Assembly (NCBI GenBank): GCA_002423675.1
Contig: DINM01000019.1
Span: forward strand, 2,054-8,921
DNA from: Verrucomicrobia bacterium UBA5540
Lineage (GTDB): Bacteria > Verrucomicrobiota > Kiritimatiellia > Kiritimatiellales > Tichowtungiaceae
DNA length: 6,868 nt
Reading direction: 5' to 3'
Made by a program: the position numbers and the translations under genes. Under the pieces are notes generated by a model. That model did no database searches. It saw nothing but the letters and a program-made list of their open reading frames with translations, and was not told the DNA's origin. The first letter of the stretch is position 1. Every line of letters begins with the position of its first letter. Shown in pieces: positions 1-5,931 of the stretch.

Positions 1-206
1 CCGAGCACGACGGCTTCGGAAGCGACAGAGATACTTTCCGCTTTTTCACGCGCCGTGCGGACGGCGTACTCCACCGGCGTTTCACCGGCGCGCAGTTTTT
101 CATCGGCGTCCGGACGGACGACTGCGAACACAAGGCCTGCGCTTTTCAGCAGTTCGGCGCGCCTCGGCGACGTGCTGGCCAAAATCAGTTTTTGGTTGGT
201 TTCCAT
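1..206 (-). CDS. maf: Maf-family nucleoside triphosphate pyrophosphatase (partial, N-terminal 68 residues)
   Basis: Only the N-terminus is present; the gene continues off the left edge. The visible protein begins [16 protein letters not shown]. The LILAS-x-SPRR segment (residues 7-16), the following helix AELLKSAGL and the PDADE segment (32-36) are the classic N-terminal signature of Maf/YhdE proteins, and the last visible residues (SEAVVLG) match the strand just before the family's ADT motif. Maf proteins are cytosolic pyrophosphatases that hydrolyse dTTP/UTP or modified nucleotides and have been linked to septum formation and housecleaning. The start codon is the CAT at 204-206 on the plus strand. 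It lies inside one copy of the 17-bp palindrome (200-216), and no strong ribosome binding site precedes it. The gene diverges from the decarboxylase gene, with 54 bases between the two starts. Family assignment is firm; which nucleotide it prefers cannot be told from this fragment. Confidence 0.9.
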   Translation of the reverse strand, partial: METNQKLILASTSPRRAELLKSAGLVFAVVRPDADEKLRAGETPVEYAVRTAREKAESISVASEAVVL

Positions 207-216
207 AGGTTGGAAA
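200..216. repeat. Palindrome copy 1 (TTTCCA-N4-TTGGAAA) over the maf start codon
   Basis: The plus strand reads TTTCCATAGGTTGGAAA: 6-bp inverted arms TTTCCA/TGGAAA around TAGGT. On the minus strand the maf ATG is part of the left arm, so the element spans the start codon and first codon of maf. It lies 44 bases upstream of the divergent decarboxylase start. This makes it a possible operator for one or both genes. TTGGAA at 210-215 could also be a weak -35 element for the rightward gene, but no good -10 stands at the right distance. Confidence 0.8.
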
Positions 217-260
217 GATAACATCCATGTGCTCTTTAAAACGCAGAGGATAAACAAAGC

Positions 261-1211
261 ATGAAGAAATACCACTTCAATAAACGGGTTCTGGTCACCG
301 GCGGTGCGGGATTTCTCGGCTCTCACCTGTGTGAAGCGCTGTTGAAACGCGACTGCGAGGTCGTTTGCGCCGACAATTTTTTCACCGGCCGGCGCGGCAA
401 TGTGGCACATTTGCTGGATAATCCCCGCTTTGAAATCCTGCGACACGACATCACCTTTCCGCTATTTGTTGAAGTGGATGAAATTTTCAATCTGGCCTGT
501 CCGGCCTCGCCGCCGCACTACCAGCACGATCCGGTGCAAACCACCAAAACCAGCGTCATCGGCGCGATCAACATGCTCGGCCTCGCCAAGCGCGTTGGCG
601 CAAAAATTTTTCAGGCTTCTACCAGCGAAGTATACGGCGACCCGGAAGTCCACCCGCAGCCTGAAACCTACTGGGGCCGCGTCAATCCCATCGGAACGCG
701 CTCCTGCTACGACGAAGGCAAACGTTGCGCCGAAACTCTTTTCTTTGACTATTACCGCCAGAACAACGTCAAAATCAAAGTCGCCCGCATCTTCAACACC
801 TACGGACCGAACATGCACCCCAACGACGGGCGCGTCGTCAGCAACTTCATCATGCAGGCGCTGCGCGGCGAACCGATCACCATCTACGGAACTGGCGAAC
901 AGACCCGCTCCTTCTGCTACGTCAGCGATTTGATTGCGGGCTTTCTCGCACTCATGGACTCGCCCGACGATGTCACCGGCCCGGTCAACCTCGGTAATCC
1001 CGGCGAATTCACCATGCTCGAACTCGCTGAATCCGTCATCCGGCTCACCGGTTCCAAATCCGAAATCGTTTTCGAGCCGCTTCCGTCCGACGACCCGAAA
1101 CAGCGCCAGCCGGTCATCACGGTCGCCAAAGAAAAACTGGGATGGGAGCCGAAAGTTCCGCTCGAAGAAGGCCTCAAGCACACCATCAAATATTTCAAAC
1201 AGTACGCCTGA
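261..1211 (+). CDS. uxs: UDP-glucuronate decarboxylase (UDP-xylose synthase), SDR family
   Basis: This 316-residue protein is a complete extended short-chain dehydrogenase. It has the NAD-binding glycine motif GGAGFLG (14-20), the [11 protein letters not shown] segment (38-48), [14 protein letters not shown] (77-91) and STSEVYGDP (120-128). The catalytic pair is Y150xxxK154 (SCYDEGKR), with E123 nearby. [12 protein letters not shown] (210-221) and KQRQP (280-284) follow. This set is typical of UDP-glucuronate decarboxylases, which oxidise UDP-glucuronate at C4, release CO2 and reduce the product to UDP-xylose with bound NAD+ in the cytosol. The length is normal for bacterial members. The ATG at 261 is preceded by GAGG at 246-249, a slightly long spacing of 11 bases. 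UDP-xylose would feed surface polysaccharide or glycoprotein synthesis. The gene appears to be transcribed alone, diverging from maf. A UDP-glucose 4,6-dehydratase or 4-epimerase is less likely given the [10 protein letters not shown] and RSCYDEGKR signatures. Confidence 0.93.
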   Translation: MKKYHFNKRVLVTGGAGFLGSHLCEALLKRDCEVVCADNFFTGRRGNVAHLLDNPRFEILRHDITFPLFVEVDEIFNLACPASPPHYQHDPVQTTKTSVIGAINMLGLAKRVGAKIFQASTSEVYGDPEVHPQPETYWGRVNPIGTRSCYDEGKRCAETLFFDYYRQNNVKIKVARIFNTYGPNMHPNDGRVVSNFIMQALRGEPITIYGTGEQTRSFCYVSDLIAGFLALMDSPDDVTGPVNLGNPGEFTMLELAESVIRLTGSKSEIVFEPLPSDDPKQRQPVITVAKEKLGWEPKVPLEEGLKHTIKYFKQYA

Positions 1212-1218
1212 TCGCCTT

Positions 1219-1235
1219 TTTCCATGCATTGGAAA
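1219..1235. repeat. Palindrome copy 2, 7 bases after the decarboxylase stop
   Basis: The sequence TTTCCATGCATTGGAAA begins 7 bases after the stop codon of the decarboxylase gene. The arms extend by one base on each side (TTTTCCA at 1218-1224, TGGAAAA at 1230-1236). The position would suit a transcript-end hairpin, but the stem is AT-rich and CCCACGG follows it, not a T tract, so it is not a standard intrinsic terminator. Confidence 0.8.
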
Positions 1236-1260
1236 ACCCACGGTCTGGCGACACAGGGAG

Positions 1261-1324
1261 CTCAATGGTTGAGTGGAATCATTCTGCTCTTGCGATGCGA
1301 AGCACTGTATAGCAACCTAGTTGC
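1261..1324 (+). promoter_or_regulatory. hisD leader with two 5/3/5 hairpins and an in-frame mini-ORF
   Basis: Two short perfect inverted repeats bracket this leader: CTCAA-TGG-TTGAG at 1261-1273 and GCAAC-CTA-GTTGC at 1312-1324, the second directly abutting the hisD ATG. Between them runs a 15-codon reading frame (ATG 1265-1267, TAG 1310-1312) in the same phase as hisD, with GGGAG at 1256-1260 only 4 bases upstream. hisD itself has no recognisable Shine-Dalgarno sequence, and the second hairpin occupies the place where one would be. Coupling of the mini-ORF to hisD translation is possible but unproven. The mini-ORF has a single His codon, so a histidine-rich attenuator of the enteric type is not supported. 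No convincing -35/-10 pair was found. Confidence 0.3.
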
Positions 1325-2632
1325 ATGAAAAAGACCGATGCTCCCATTCTGAAATACAGCGCCAAAGGGCGTTCTGTAAAAATTGAAGATTTTCTGCTCC
1401 GCCCGCCTGTCGAAAAGGGCGCGGACAAAATTGCCGCCGACGTGCTGGCCGAGATTAAAAAGAAAGGCGACCGCGCCGTCGTCAAATTCGCCCGGCAGTT
1501 CGACCGCTCGCCCGTCACGCTCGCCACGTTACGCGTCACCAAAGCCGAAATCACCGCCGCCAAAAAAGCGGTCGATGCCGACTTTAAAAAAGCAGCCAAA
1601 GAAGCGCACAAACGCATCACAGAGTTTGCCATCGCCGGACTGCGCGAAGATTGGAAAATGCCTGCGCCGCAAGGCGGTTGGCTCGGCGAAAAATTTGTCG
1701 CGCTCGACCGCGTCGGCGCCTACATTCCCGGCGGCGCCGCGCCGCTCGCTTCGACGGCGCTCATGACGCTTACGCTGGCCGAAGTCGCCGGTGTTCCCGA
1801 ACGCGTTGCCTGCACGCCGGCTCGCGCGGACGGCACGGTCAATCCGTACATTCTCTTTGCGCTCGATCTCGCGGGCGCGACCGAAATCTATAAAGTCGGC
1901 GGCATTCAGGCTATCGGCGCCATGGCCTACGGCACGAAGACAATCGGCAAGGTTCAGAAAATTGTCGGCCCCGGCGGACCGTACGTCACCGCCGCCAAAC
2001 GTCTCGTTTACGGCGACGTCGCGCTCGACATGGTCGCCGGCCCGAGCGAAATCGCCGTGCTGGCCGACGAAACCGCCAATCCCGCGCACGTCGCCGCGGA
2101 CCTGCTCTCGCAGGCCGAACACGGCACCGGATCTGAAAAAGCACTGCTGGTAACGACCTCCGAGAAACTGGCAAAAGCCGTGCGCGCCGCACTCGACGCG
2201 CAGGCCGCCACGCTGACCCGTAAAAGATCGGTCTCCCGCGTTTTGGCGCGCGGATGTATTTTGGTTGTGGTTCCAAACATTGGAAAAGGCATCGAGCTGT
2301 GCAACCGCTTTGCGCCCGAGCACATGGAAATCATCGTCAAAAATGCTGAAAGCGTCGCCGCGAAAATCAACACTGCCGGTGCAATCTTTATGGGGCCGTG
2401 GACGCCGGAAGCGGTCGGCGATTTCGCCGCCGGGCCGAGCCACGTTTTGCCCACCGGCGGAACGGCGGCCTTTTTCTCCGGCCTGACGGTCGAAGACTTC
2501 CGCCGCCGCGTCAGCCTGATTCACTTCACCAAAGAAGATCTTAAAGAAACCGTCTCGGTCGTCGAAGCCTTCGGGCGCGTCGAAACCCTTGATGCCCATG
2601 CTCGCTCCGCCACCATTCGCCTTGAGAAATAA
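1325..2632 (+). CDS. hisD: Histidinol dehydrogenase
   Basis: HisD oxidises L-histidinol to L-histidine in two NAD+-dependent steps, the last reactions of histidine synthesis, using a bound zinc ion. The 435-residue product is full length. Key segments are GAYIPGG (131-137), KIVGPGGPYVTAAKR (212-226), DMVAGPSEIAVLAD (235-248), LLSQAEHG (260-267), NRFAPEHME (328-335), GDFAAGPSHVLPTGG (365-379) and DAHARS (423-428). By comparison with the E. coli enzyme, Q263, H266, D366 and H425 are the zinc ligands and E332/H333 the catalytic bases; all are present. GPGGPYV replaces the commoner GPGN-x-(F/Y)V. Residues VPNIGK (316-321) are encoded by a palindrome copy within an AT-rich patch, in a place where other HisD proteins usually have an acidic helix start. 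The ATG at 1325 is the first start after an in-frame TAG at 1310-1312 and lacks a clear ribosome binding site. hisC follows after 2 bases. Confidence 0.96.
   Translation: MKKTDAPILKYSAKGRSVKIEDFLLRPPVEKGADKIAADVLAEIKKKGDRAVVKFARQFDRSPVTLATLRVTKAEITAAKKAVDADFKKAAKEAHKRITEFAIAGLREDWKMPAPQGGWLGEKFVALDRVGAYIPGGAAPLASTALMTLTLAEVAGVPERVACTPARADGTVNPYILFALDLAGATEIYKVGGIQAIGAMAYGTKTIGKVQKIVGPGGPYVTAAKRLVYGDVALDMVAGPSEIAVLADETANPAHVAADLLSQAEHGTGSEKALLVTTSEKLAKAVRAALDAQAATLTRKRSVSRVLARGCILVVVPNIGKGIELCNRFAPEHMEIIVKNAESVAAKINTAGAIFMGPWTPEAVGDFAAGPSHVLPTGGTAAFFSGLTVEDFRRRVSLIHFTKEDLKETVSVVEAFGRVETLDAHARSATIRLEK
2270..2286. repeat. Palindrome copy 3, inside the hisD coding region
   Basis: The sequence GTTCCAAACATTGGAAA has arms TTCCA/TGGAA around AACAT and differs from the full consensus only at its first base. 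It is translated as V316-P-N-I-G-K321. The 16 bases 2271-2286 are identical to 6277-6292. The bases around it (2255-2287, codons such as TTG GTT GTG GTT) are about one-third G+C by count, well below the rest of hisD. Confidence 0.7.
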
Positions 2633-2634
2633 CT

Positions 2635-3681
2635 ATGAAAAATCTGATTCGAAAATCTGTGGAAGCAATGAGTGGCTATGTTCCCGGCGAGCAGCCGAAG
2701 GGCGAGGGCATCATTAAGTTGAACACGAATGAAAATCCGTGGCTTTGCTCGCCCGAGGTGCGCGATATTCTGAACGAAATCGACATCATGGAGCTGGCGA
2801 AATATCCCGATCCGCTCTGCGCGGAAGTGCGCAAAGTGATTGCTGAGAAACACGAAGTCGGTCTTGCCAATACGTTTGCAGGTAACGGTTCAGACGAAAT
2901 TCTGGCGCTGTGCATCCGGGCATTCTGCGAACGCGATGGCTCGGTCGGTTATTTTGATCCGTCTTATTCACTTTATCCGGTACTGGCGCAGATTGAGGAT
3001 GTAGAGACCCGGCCGGTTGCGCTGGACACGAATTTTGAGTGGCAGATGCCGGAAGGCTACGAAGCGTCGGTTTTCTTTCTGACGAATCCGAATGCGCCGA
3101 CGGGCATGCTGTTCCCGAAGAGAAAAATCGAAGCATTCATCAAAACCTTTCCCGGCGTGGTGGTGATCGACGAGGCGTATGTCGATTTCGCCCGCGAGAG
3201 CTGCATGGAGTTCGCGACGAAGTACGAGAACGTGATCGTGGCGCGCACGTTGTCCAAATCCTACGCGCTGGCAGGCATCCGCTTTGGTTATTGCGTTGGC
3301 CCGAAGGAGCTGATCGGTGCGCTGTGCAAGATTAAGGACTCCTATAACGTCAATCGCCTGACACAGGAACTGGCGCGCGTCGCGCTGCTCGACGAAGAAA
3401 CGATGCAGGCGATTACCGCCGCCGTCAAAGGCACGCGCGGACTGCTGACAGACGAGCTGAATTCACTCGGCTTCAAAGTCTATCCATCCGAAACCAATTT
3501 TATCTGGACGAAACCGCCGAAGCCCGGCGCGAAGAAGATTTTTGAGGAGCTCAAGAAACGCAATATTTTTGTCCGCTGGTTTGACGGGCCGCGCACGAAG
3601 GACTGCCTACGCATTACCGTTGGAACCAACGAACAGGTGATGGCGCTGGTCGAGGAGCTCGAAGAAATTCTGGGAAAATAA
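2635..3681 (+). CDS. hisC: Histidinol-phosphate aminotransferase
   Basis: HisC is a cytosolic PLP-dependent class I/II aminotransferase that converts imidazole acetol phosphate and glutamate to L-histidinol phosphate. The 348-residue protein is the usual length. Visible motifs are NTNENP (30-35, substrate region), GNGSDE (83-88, cofactor phosphate loop), FDPSYSLYP (107-115), NPNAPTG (151-157), DEAYVDF (179-185, with D179 and Y182 against the PLP ring), RTLSKSYALAGIRFGY (204-219) and LRITVGT (325-331). K208 in LSKS is the Schiff-base lysine, R216 binds the PLP phosphate and R326 the substrate. It begins 2 bases after the hisD stop with only a weak GAG upstream, so translation is probably coupled to hisD. 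Leucine codons here are mostly CTG, whereas hisD favours CTC. Some HisC proteins also act on aromatic amino acids, but the hisD partnership supports the histidine role. Confidence 0.95.
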   Translation: MKNLIRKSVEAMSGYVPGEQPKGEGIIKLNTNENPWLCSPEVRDILNEIDIMELAKYPDPLCAEVRKVIAEKHEVGLANTFAGNGSDEILALCIRAFCERDGSVGYFDPSYSLYPVLAQIEDVETRPVALDTNFEWQMPEGYEASVFFLTNPNAPTGMLFPKRKIEAFIKTFPGVVVIDEAYVDFARESCMEFATKYENVIVARTLSKSYALAGIRFGYCVGPKELIGALCKIKDSYNVNRLTQELARVALLDEETMQAITAAVKGTRGLLTDELNSLGFKVYPSETNFIWTKPPKPGAKKIFEELKKRNIFVRWFDGPRTKDCLRITVGTNEQVMALVEELEEILGK

Positions 3682-3684
3682 GTC

Positions 3685-3885
3685 ATGGCGATCTGTCCGA
3701 ACAAAAAGAAGAATCTTGAGAGCTGCTCCTGCTCTTATCCGTGCGATAAAAAAGGGCTTTGCTGCGAATGTGTGGCCTATCACCGTGCCAAAGGGCAGAT
3801 CCCCGGCTGCTTTTTTACTAAAAAAGGCGAGGCGACCTACGATCGCTCCACCGCCGCATTCTGCGCCGATTGCAACGGCGCCTGA
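3685..3885 (+). CDS. Small Cys-rich protein, DUF6485-like
   Basis: This 66-residue protein begins MAICPNKKKN and has ten cysteines: C4, C14, C16, C20, C26, C27, C29, C42, C60 and C63. The order CPN-K-K-NL-x2-C-x-C-x3-C, GLCCECVAYHR, PGCFF and TYDRS resembles what I recall of DUF6485, a family of uncharacterised small proteins. The cysteine pairs suggest metal (zinc or iron-sulphur) binding, but no function is known. There is no signal peptide or membrane segment, so it is probably cytosolic. The ATG is 3 bases after the hisC stop with GGGA at 3672-3675 in the hisC end, so it is very likely co-transcribed with hisDC. Its last codons form one arm and loop of the predicted terminator. Family assignment is from memory of the pattern; being a real gene is well supported by motif and spacing. 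Confidence 0.85.
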   Translation: MAICPNKKKNLESCSCSYPCDKKGLCCECVAYHRAKGQIPGCFFTKKGEATYDRSTAAFCADCNGA

Positions 3886-3896
3886 TTTTCTTTTTT
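3863..3896 (+). terminator. Probable intrinsic terminator of the hisD-hisC-DUF6485 unit
   Basis: A 6-bp all-GC stem, GCGCCG (3863-3868) with CGGCGC (3876-3881), encloses a 7-base loop. A T-rich run with TTTT at 3886-3889 and TTTTTT at 3891-3896 follows. The stem is inside the 3' end of the DUF6485-like gene and the stop TGA (3883-3885) sits between stem and T tract. The four bases CTGA between stem and Ts make it slightly imperfect. Confidence 0.5.
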
Positions 3897-3933
3897 CCTT
3901 CCAGCGGATTGGGCCTTGCGGTAGTTTCCGCGC

Positions 3934-4686
3934 ATGTCTGCTAAATCCAACCCCGACTGGACGCCCGAGCTGGATAAGGAAAACTCCAAAGCCGTCTGGG
4001 CGCACACCGTTCCATTTCTTGCGTGGCTCCTGATGATGTCGGTGCTCGGGGATCCCTCCGGGATGCGCTACCTCTGGCAGACGGTCGGCGGACTCATCCT
4101 TCTGTTCATCTTTCGTCCGTGGCAGTGGTACGAGCGCCCCAAACTCAAAAGCCTGCCGCTGGCCCTCGCGGTCGGAGTGCTTGTCTTCGTCTTCTGGGTC
4201 GGGCTCGAATCGGAGTTTTTCAAAAGCGCCTGTCCGAAAATCAGCGAATTCTACCAGCGTTATTTTGTCGAAATGATGCGTTTTGGAAAACTGCGCGAAC
4301 CGCTTGAGCTGGAGGCCAACGGATTCTATCACTACGACCCGCGCACCACCGGCTGGCCGCTCTTCTGGGTGCACATGCTCGGCACCACCGTTGTTATTGG
4401 TGCCATCGAAGAATTTATGTTCCGCGGCTTTCTCTATCGCTGGATGCAAGGGAGCCCGTTTTTTAAAAAGGACATCGGTGTCATGGATGTAAAAATGTGC
4501 ATCCTCGTCGCCGTGATCTTTGCGCTTGAACATAACGAGTGGCTGATGGGGTTTCTCTGCGGGCTGTTTTACACATGGCTCATGGTCAAAACCCGCGACA
4601 TCTGGGCTGCCATTTGGGCACACGCGTTCACCAACGGCCTGCTTGGCTGGTACGCCGTTCATACCGGTGCCTACTGGTTCTGGTGA
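3934..4686 (+). CDS. CPBP-family intramembrane protease homologue (CAAX-protease-related type)
   Basis: This 250-residue hydrophobic protein has the CPBP (Abi/Rce1) catalytic motifs in order: E159-E160-FMF-R164, F197-x2-H200 (FALEH), and H230-x3-N234 (AHAFTN). All expected active-site residues are present. Likely membrane segments are near 23-39, 47-61, 75-92, 143-158, 187-199, 202-219 and 223-240. The segment HNEWLMGFLCGLFYTWLMVKTRDIWAAIWAHAFTNGLLG and the aromatic end TGAYWFW resemble the CAAX prenyl protease-related subgroup (TIGR03008-like) found in exosortase/PEP-CTERM genomes. This subgroup call is from memory. Such proteins cleave peptide bonds within or near the inner membrane; the substrate here is unknown. 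The ATG has no clear Shine-Dalgarno sequence. It starts 48 bases after the DUF6485-like gene, beyond the probable terminator, and heads a three-gene unit with the next gene 5 bases after its stop. Confidence 0.87.
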   Translation: MSAKSNPDWTPELDKENSKAVWAHTVPFLAWLLMMSVLGDPSGMRYLWQTVGGLILLFIFRPWQWYERPKLKSLPLALAVGVLVFVFWVGLESEFFKSACPKISEFYQRYFVEMMRFGKLREPLELEANGFYHYDPRTTGWPLFWVHMLGTTVVIGAIEEFMFRGFLYRWMQGSPFFKKDIGVMDVKMCILVAVIFALEHNEWLMGFLCGLFYTWLMVKTRDIWAAIWAHAFTNGLLGWYAVHTGAYWFW

Positions 4687-4691
4687 TTAAT

Positions 4692-4940
4692 ATGAGTCAG
4701 GAACTTCAGCCCGATCCGGAAGCTTTTAAAAAGCTGTTAACGGCTACAATGCCGTTCGGAAAATATGCCGGACGTCGGCTGATTGATCTGCCGGAACCGT
4801 ATGTGGTCTGGTTTAAACAAAAGGGCTTCCCGAAAGGCGAACTCGGGCAGATGCTCGAAACTGTTTACACGATCAAAGCCAACGGGCTTGAATATCTTTT
4901 CCGGCCCGGCGCGAAAAATCCTGAAGGAGAACGACCATGA
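4692..4940 (+). CDS. DUF3820 family small protein (YpeB / QSregVF_b-like)
   Basis: This 82-residue protein carries the DUF3820 core almost end to end: TMPFGKYAGRRLIDLPEPYVVWF, then GFPKGELGQMLETVYTIKANGLEYLF, matching the pattern of E. coli YpeB. Members are 70-100 residues; a Pseudomonas member was named a putative quorum-sensing-regulated virulence factor, but the biochemical role is unknown. No signal peptide or membrane helix is seen. I chose the ATG at 4692, 5 bases after the protease stop, with GGTGA at 4682-4686 as a weak ribosome binding site. A longer frame from 4539 would overlap the protease gene by about 150 bases and add residues foreign to the family. The stop overlaps the next start (ATGA at 4937-4940), so it is co-translated with the aldo/keto reductase. 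Confidence 0.88.
   Translation: MSQELQPDPEAFKKLLTATMPFGKYAGRRLIDLPEPYVVWFKQKGFPKGELGQMLETVYTIKANGLEYLFRPGAKNPEGERP
4924..4929 (+). promoter_or_regulatory. Strong Shine-Dalgarno for the aldo/keto reductase
   Basis: AAGGAG lies 7 bases before the ATG at 4937, inside the last codons of the DUF3820 gene. It is the clearest ribosome binding site in the window and fixes the reductase start. Most other genes here have weak or no such site. Confidence 0.8.
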
Positions 4941-5908
4941 AAACCCACAAACTTGGAACAAGTGACATTGAAGTCTCTGAAATCAGCCTGGGCTGCTGGA
5001 CGATGGGCGGCCTCAACTGGGTCAATGGACGGCCCAACGGCTGGGCGAATGTGGACGAAGGCGAGGTCACTGCCGCCGTCAAAAAAGCGGTCGATGCGGG
5101 CGTCAACCATTTCGACAACGCCGACGTGTACGGCAACGGCAAAGCCGAGCAGATGCTGGCGCGCGTTCTCAAAAAACTGGGACTCAAGAGTGAGGATTTT
5201 ATCATCGCCACCAAGGTCGGCCACTTTCCCGGCACGGCGGCGCACGCGTATGAACCGGCTCACATCCGTCATCAATGCGAACAGTCGCTGATCAATCTTC
5301 AGCGCGAAACTATCGACATTTATTATTTTCATCACGGAAGTTTCGGAGACCACCTCGAAGAGGCCGCCGTGACCATGGACGCTCTGGTTAAAGAAGGCAA
5401 AGTTCGTATCAAAGGGCAGTCGGCCTATTCGGCGGACGACTTTGAGCGCGCCGTGCCGGTCGTGAAACCTCAGGTTTTGCAAAGCTGGGCGCACGCGCTC
5501 GATACGCAATTTATCACGCCTGGTTCGCCGGTCTCGAATCTGCTCGAAAAACACAACATGTCCTTTGTCGCCTTCAGCCCGCTTTGTCAGGGTATCCTGC
5601 TCGACAAGTTCGATCCGGGAAATCCGCCGAAGTTTGAGGAGGGTGATCATCGGAAAGGCGACAGACGGTTTACTGCGGACTATTTGCGCGGAATGAAACC
5701 GAAGCTGGAAAAAATTAAAGCGCGCTTTGGTTCATCGACCGAAGATATGGCCGCGGTGGCGCTCAACTACGTATTGAGTTTTCCAAACCTTGGATGCGTC
5801 ATTCCCGGATTCCGCAACGAACGGCAGGTTTCCTGTAATTTAGCTGCCGCCGGTCAAATGCTCAGTAAAGACGATACCGAATTCATCCGCGGCGTTTTTG
5901 CGGAATAA
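4937..5908 (+). CDS. Aldo/keto reductase
   Basis: This 323-residue protein is a full-length NAD(P)H-dependent oxidoreductase of the aldo/keto reductase superfamily, a cytosolic TIM barrel. The N-terminus LGTSDIEVSEISLGCWTMGG is typical of the bacterial YajO/IolS-like branch. The catalytic tetrad is visible as D60 and Y65 in HFDNADVYGNGKAE, K93 in IIATKVG and H132 in IDIYYFHHG. The cofactor end is NYVLSFPNLGCVIPGFRNERQV (277-298). The usual G-x-SN strand after the small helix is altered to KVRIKGQSAYS, and the following QxxxN-ll segment reads QSWAHALDTQF, so the substrate pocket may differ from common members. The substrate cannot be named. The start overlaps the DUF3820 stop by four bases (ATGA) and has a strong AAGGAG. 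A palindrome copy begins 4 bases after its stop. Confidence 0.92.
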   Translation: MKTHKLGTSDIEVSEISLGCWTMGGLNWVNGRPNGWANVDEGEVTAAVKKAVDAGVNHFDNADVYGNGKAEQMLARVLKKLGLKSEDFIIATKVGHFPGTAAHAYEPAHIRHQCEQSLINLQRETIDIYYFHHGSFGDHLEEAAVTMDALVKEGKVRIKGQSAYSADDFERAVPVVKPQVLQSWAHALDTQFITPGSPVSNLLEKHNMSFVAFSPLCQGILLDKFDPGNPPKFEEGDHRKGDRRFTADYLRGMKPKLEKIKARFGSSTEDMAAVALNYVLSFPNLGCVIPGFRNERQVSCNLAAAGQMLSKDDTEFIRGVFAE

Positions 5909-5912
5909 ATTT

Positions 5913-5929
5913 TTTCCAAGGATTGGAAA
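5913..5929. repeat. Palindrome copy 4, between two convergent stop codons
   Basis: The sequence TTTCCAAGGATTGGAAA is centred in the 23-base gap between the aldo/keto reductase stop (5906-5908) and the DUF3795-like stop (5932-5934, minus). Its arms extend to 8 bp (TTTTTCCA 5911-5918, TGGAAAAA 5924-5931), filling the gap almost exactly. The position suits a bidirectional transcript end, but the stem is AT-rich and no U tract follows in either direction. Confidence 0.8.
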
Positions 5930-5931
5930 AA

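Noticed and set aside
55..264. Plus-strand 69-residue reading frame opposite maf
   Set aside because: It is antisense to the Maf signature and overlaps the decarboxylase start; no ribosome site or family match.
462..1265. Long minus-strand reading frame opposite the decarboxylase gene
   Set aside because: Its protein matches no family I know. It is a by-product of GC-biased third codon positions of a clearly real gene on the other strand.
1265..1312. Histidine-operon attenuator leader peptide
   Set aside because: The mini-ORF has one His codon, not a run, and no alternative terminator hairpin with a T tract follows.
1529..2599. Long minus-strand reading frame opposite hisD
   Set aside because: Composition is skewed (many R, G, D, F) with no motifs, and hisD has all its catalytic residues on the plus strand.
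3618..3631. Perfect inverted repeat CGTTGGAACCAACG in hisC
   Set aside because: It encodes the conserved VGTN segment, has a 2-base centre and differs from the TTTCCA-N4-TTGGAAA element, so it is probably chance plus coding constraint.
3607..4662. 351-residue minus-strand reading frame opposite the end of hisC through the protease gene
   Set aside because: It crosses three well-supported plus-strand genes and shows no domain.
4539..4694. Upstream start for the DUF3820 protein
   Set aside because: It would overlap the protease gene by about 150 bases and add residues absent from the family. The ATG at 4692 fits the family N-terminus.
4865..5650. Minus-strand reading frame opposite the aldo/keto reductase
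   Set aside because: It is a shadow of the reductase; no recognisable motif.
5782..5797. Degenerate palindrome TTTTCCAAACCTTGGA in the aldo/keto reductase
   Set aside because: Only 4-bp arms match, and it encodes SFPNLG, which aligns without gaps to normal reductases. Too weak to count as a sixth copy.
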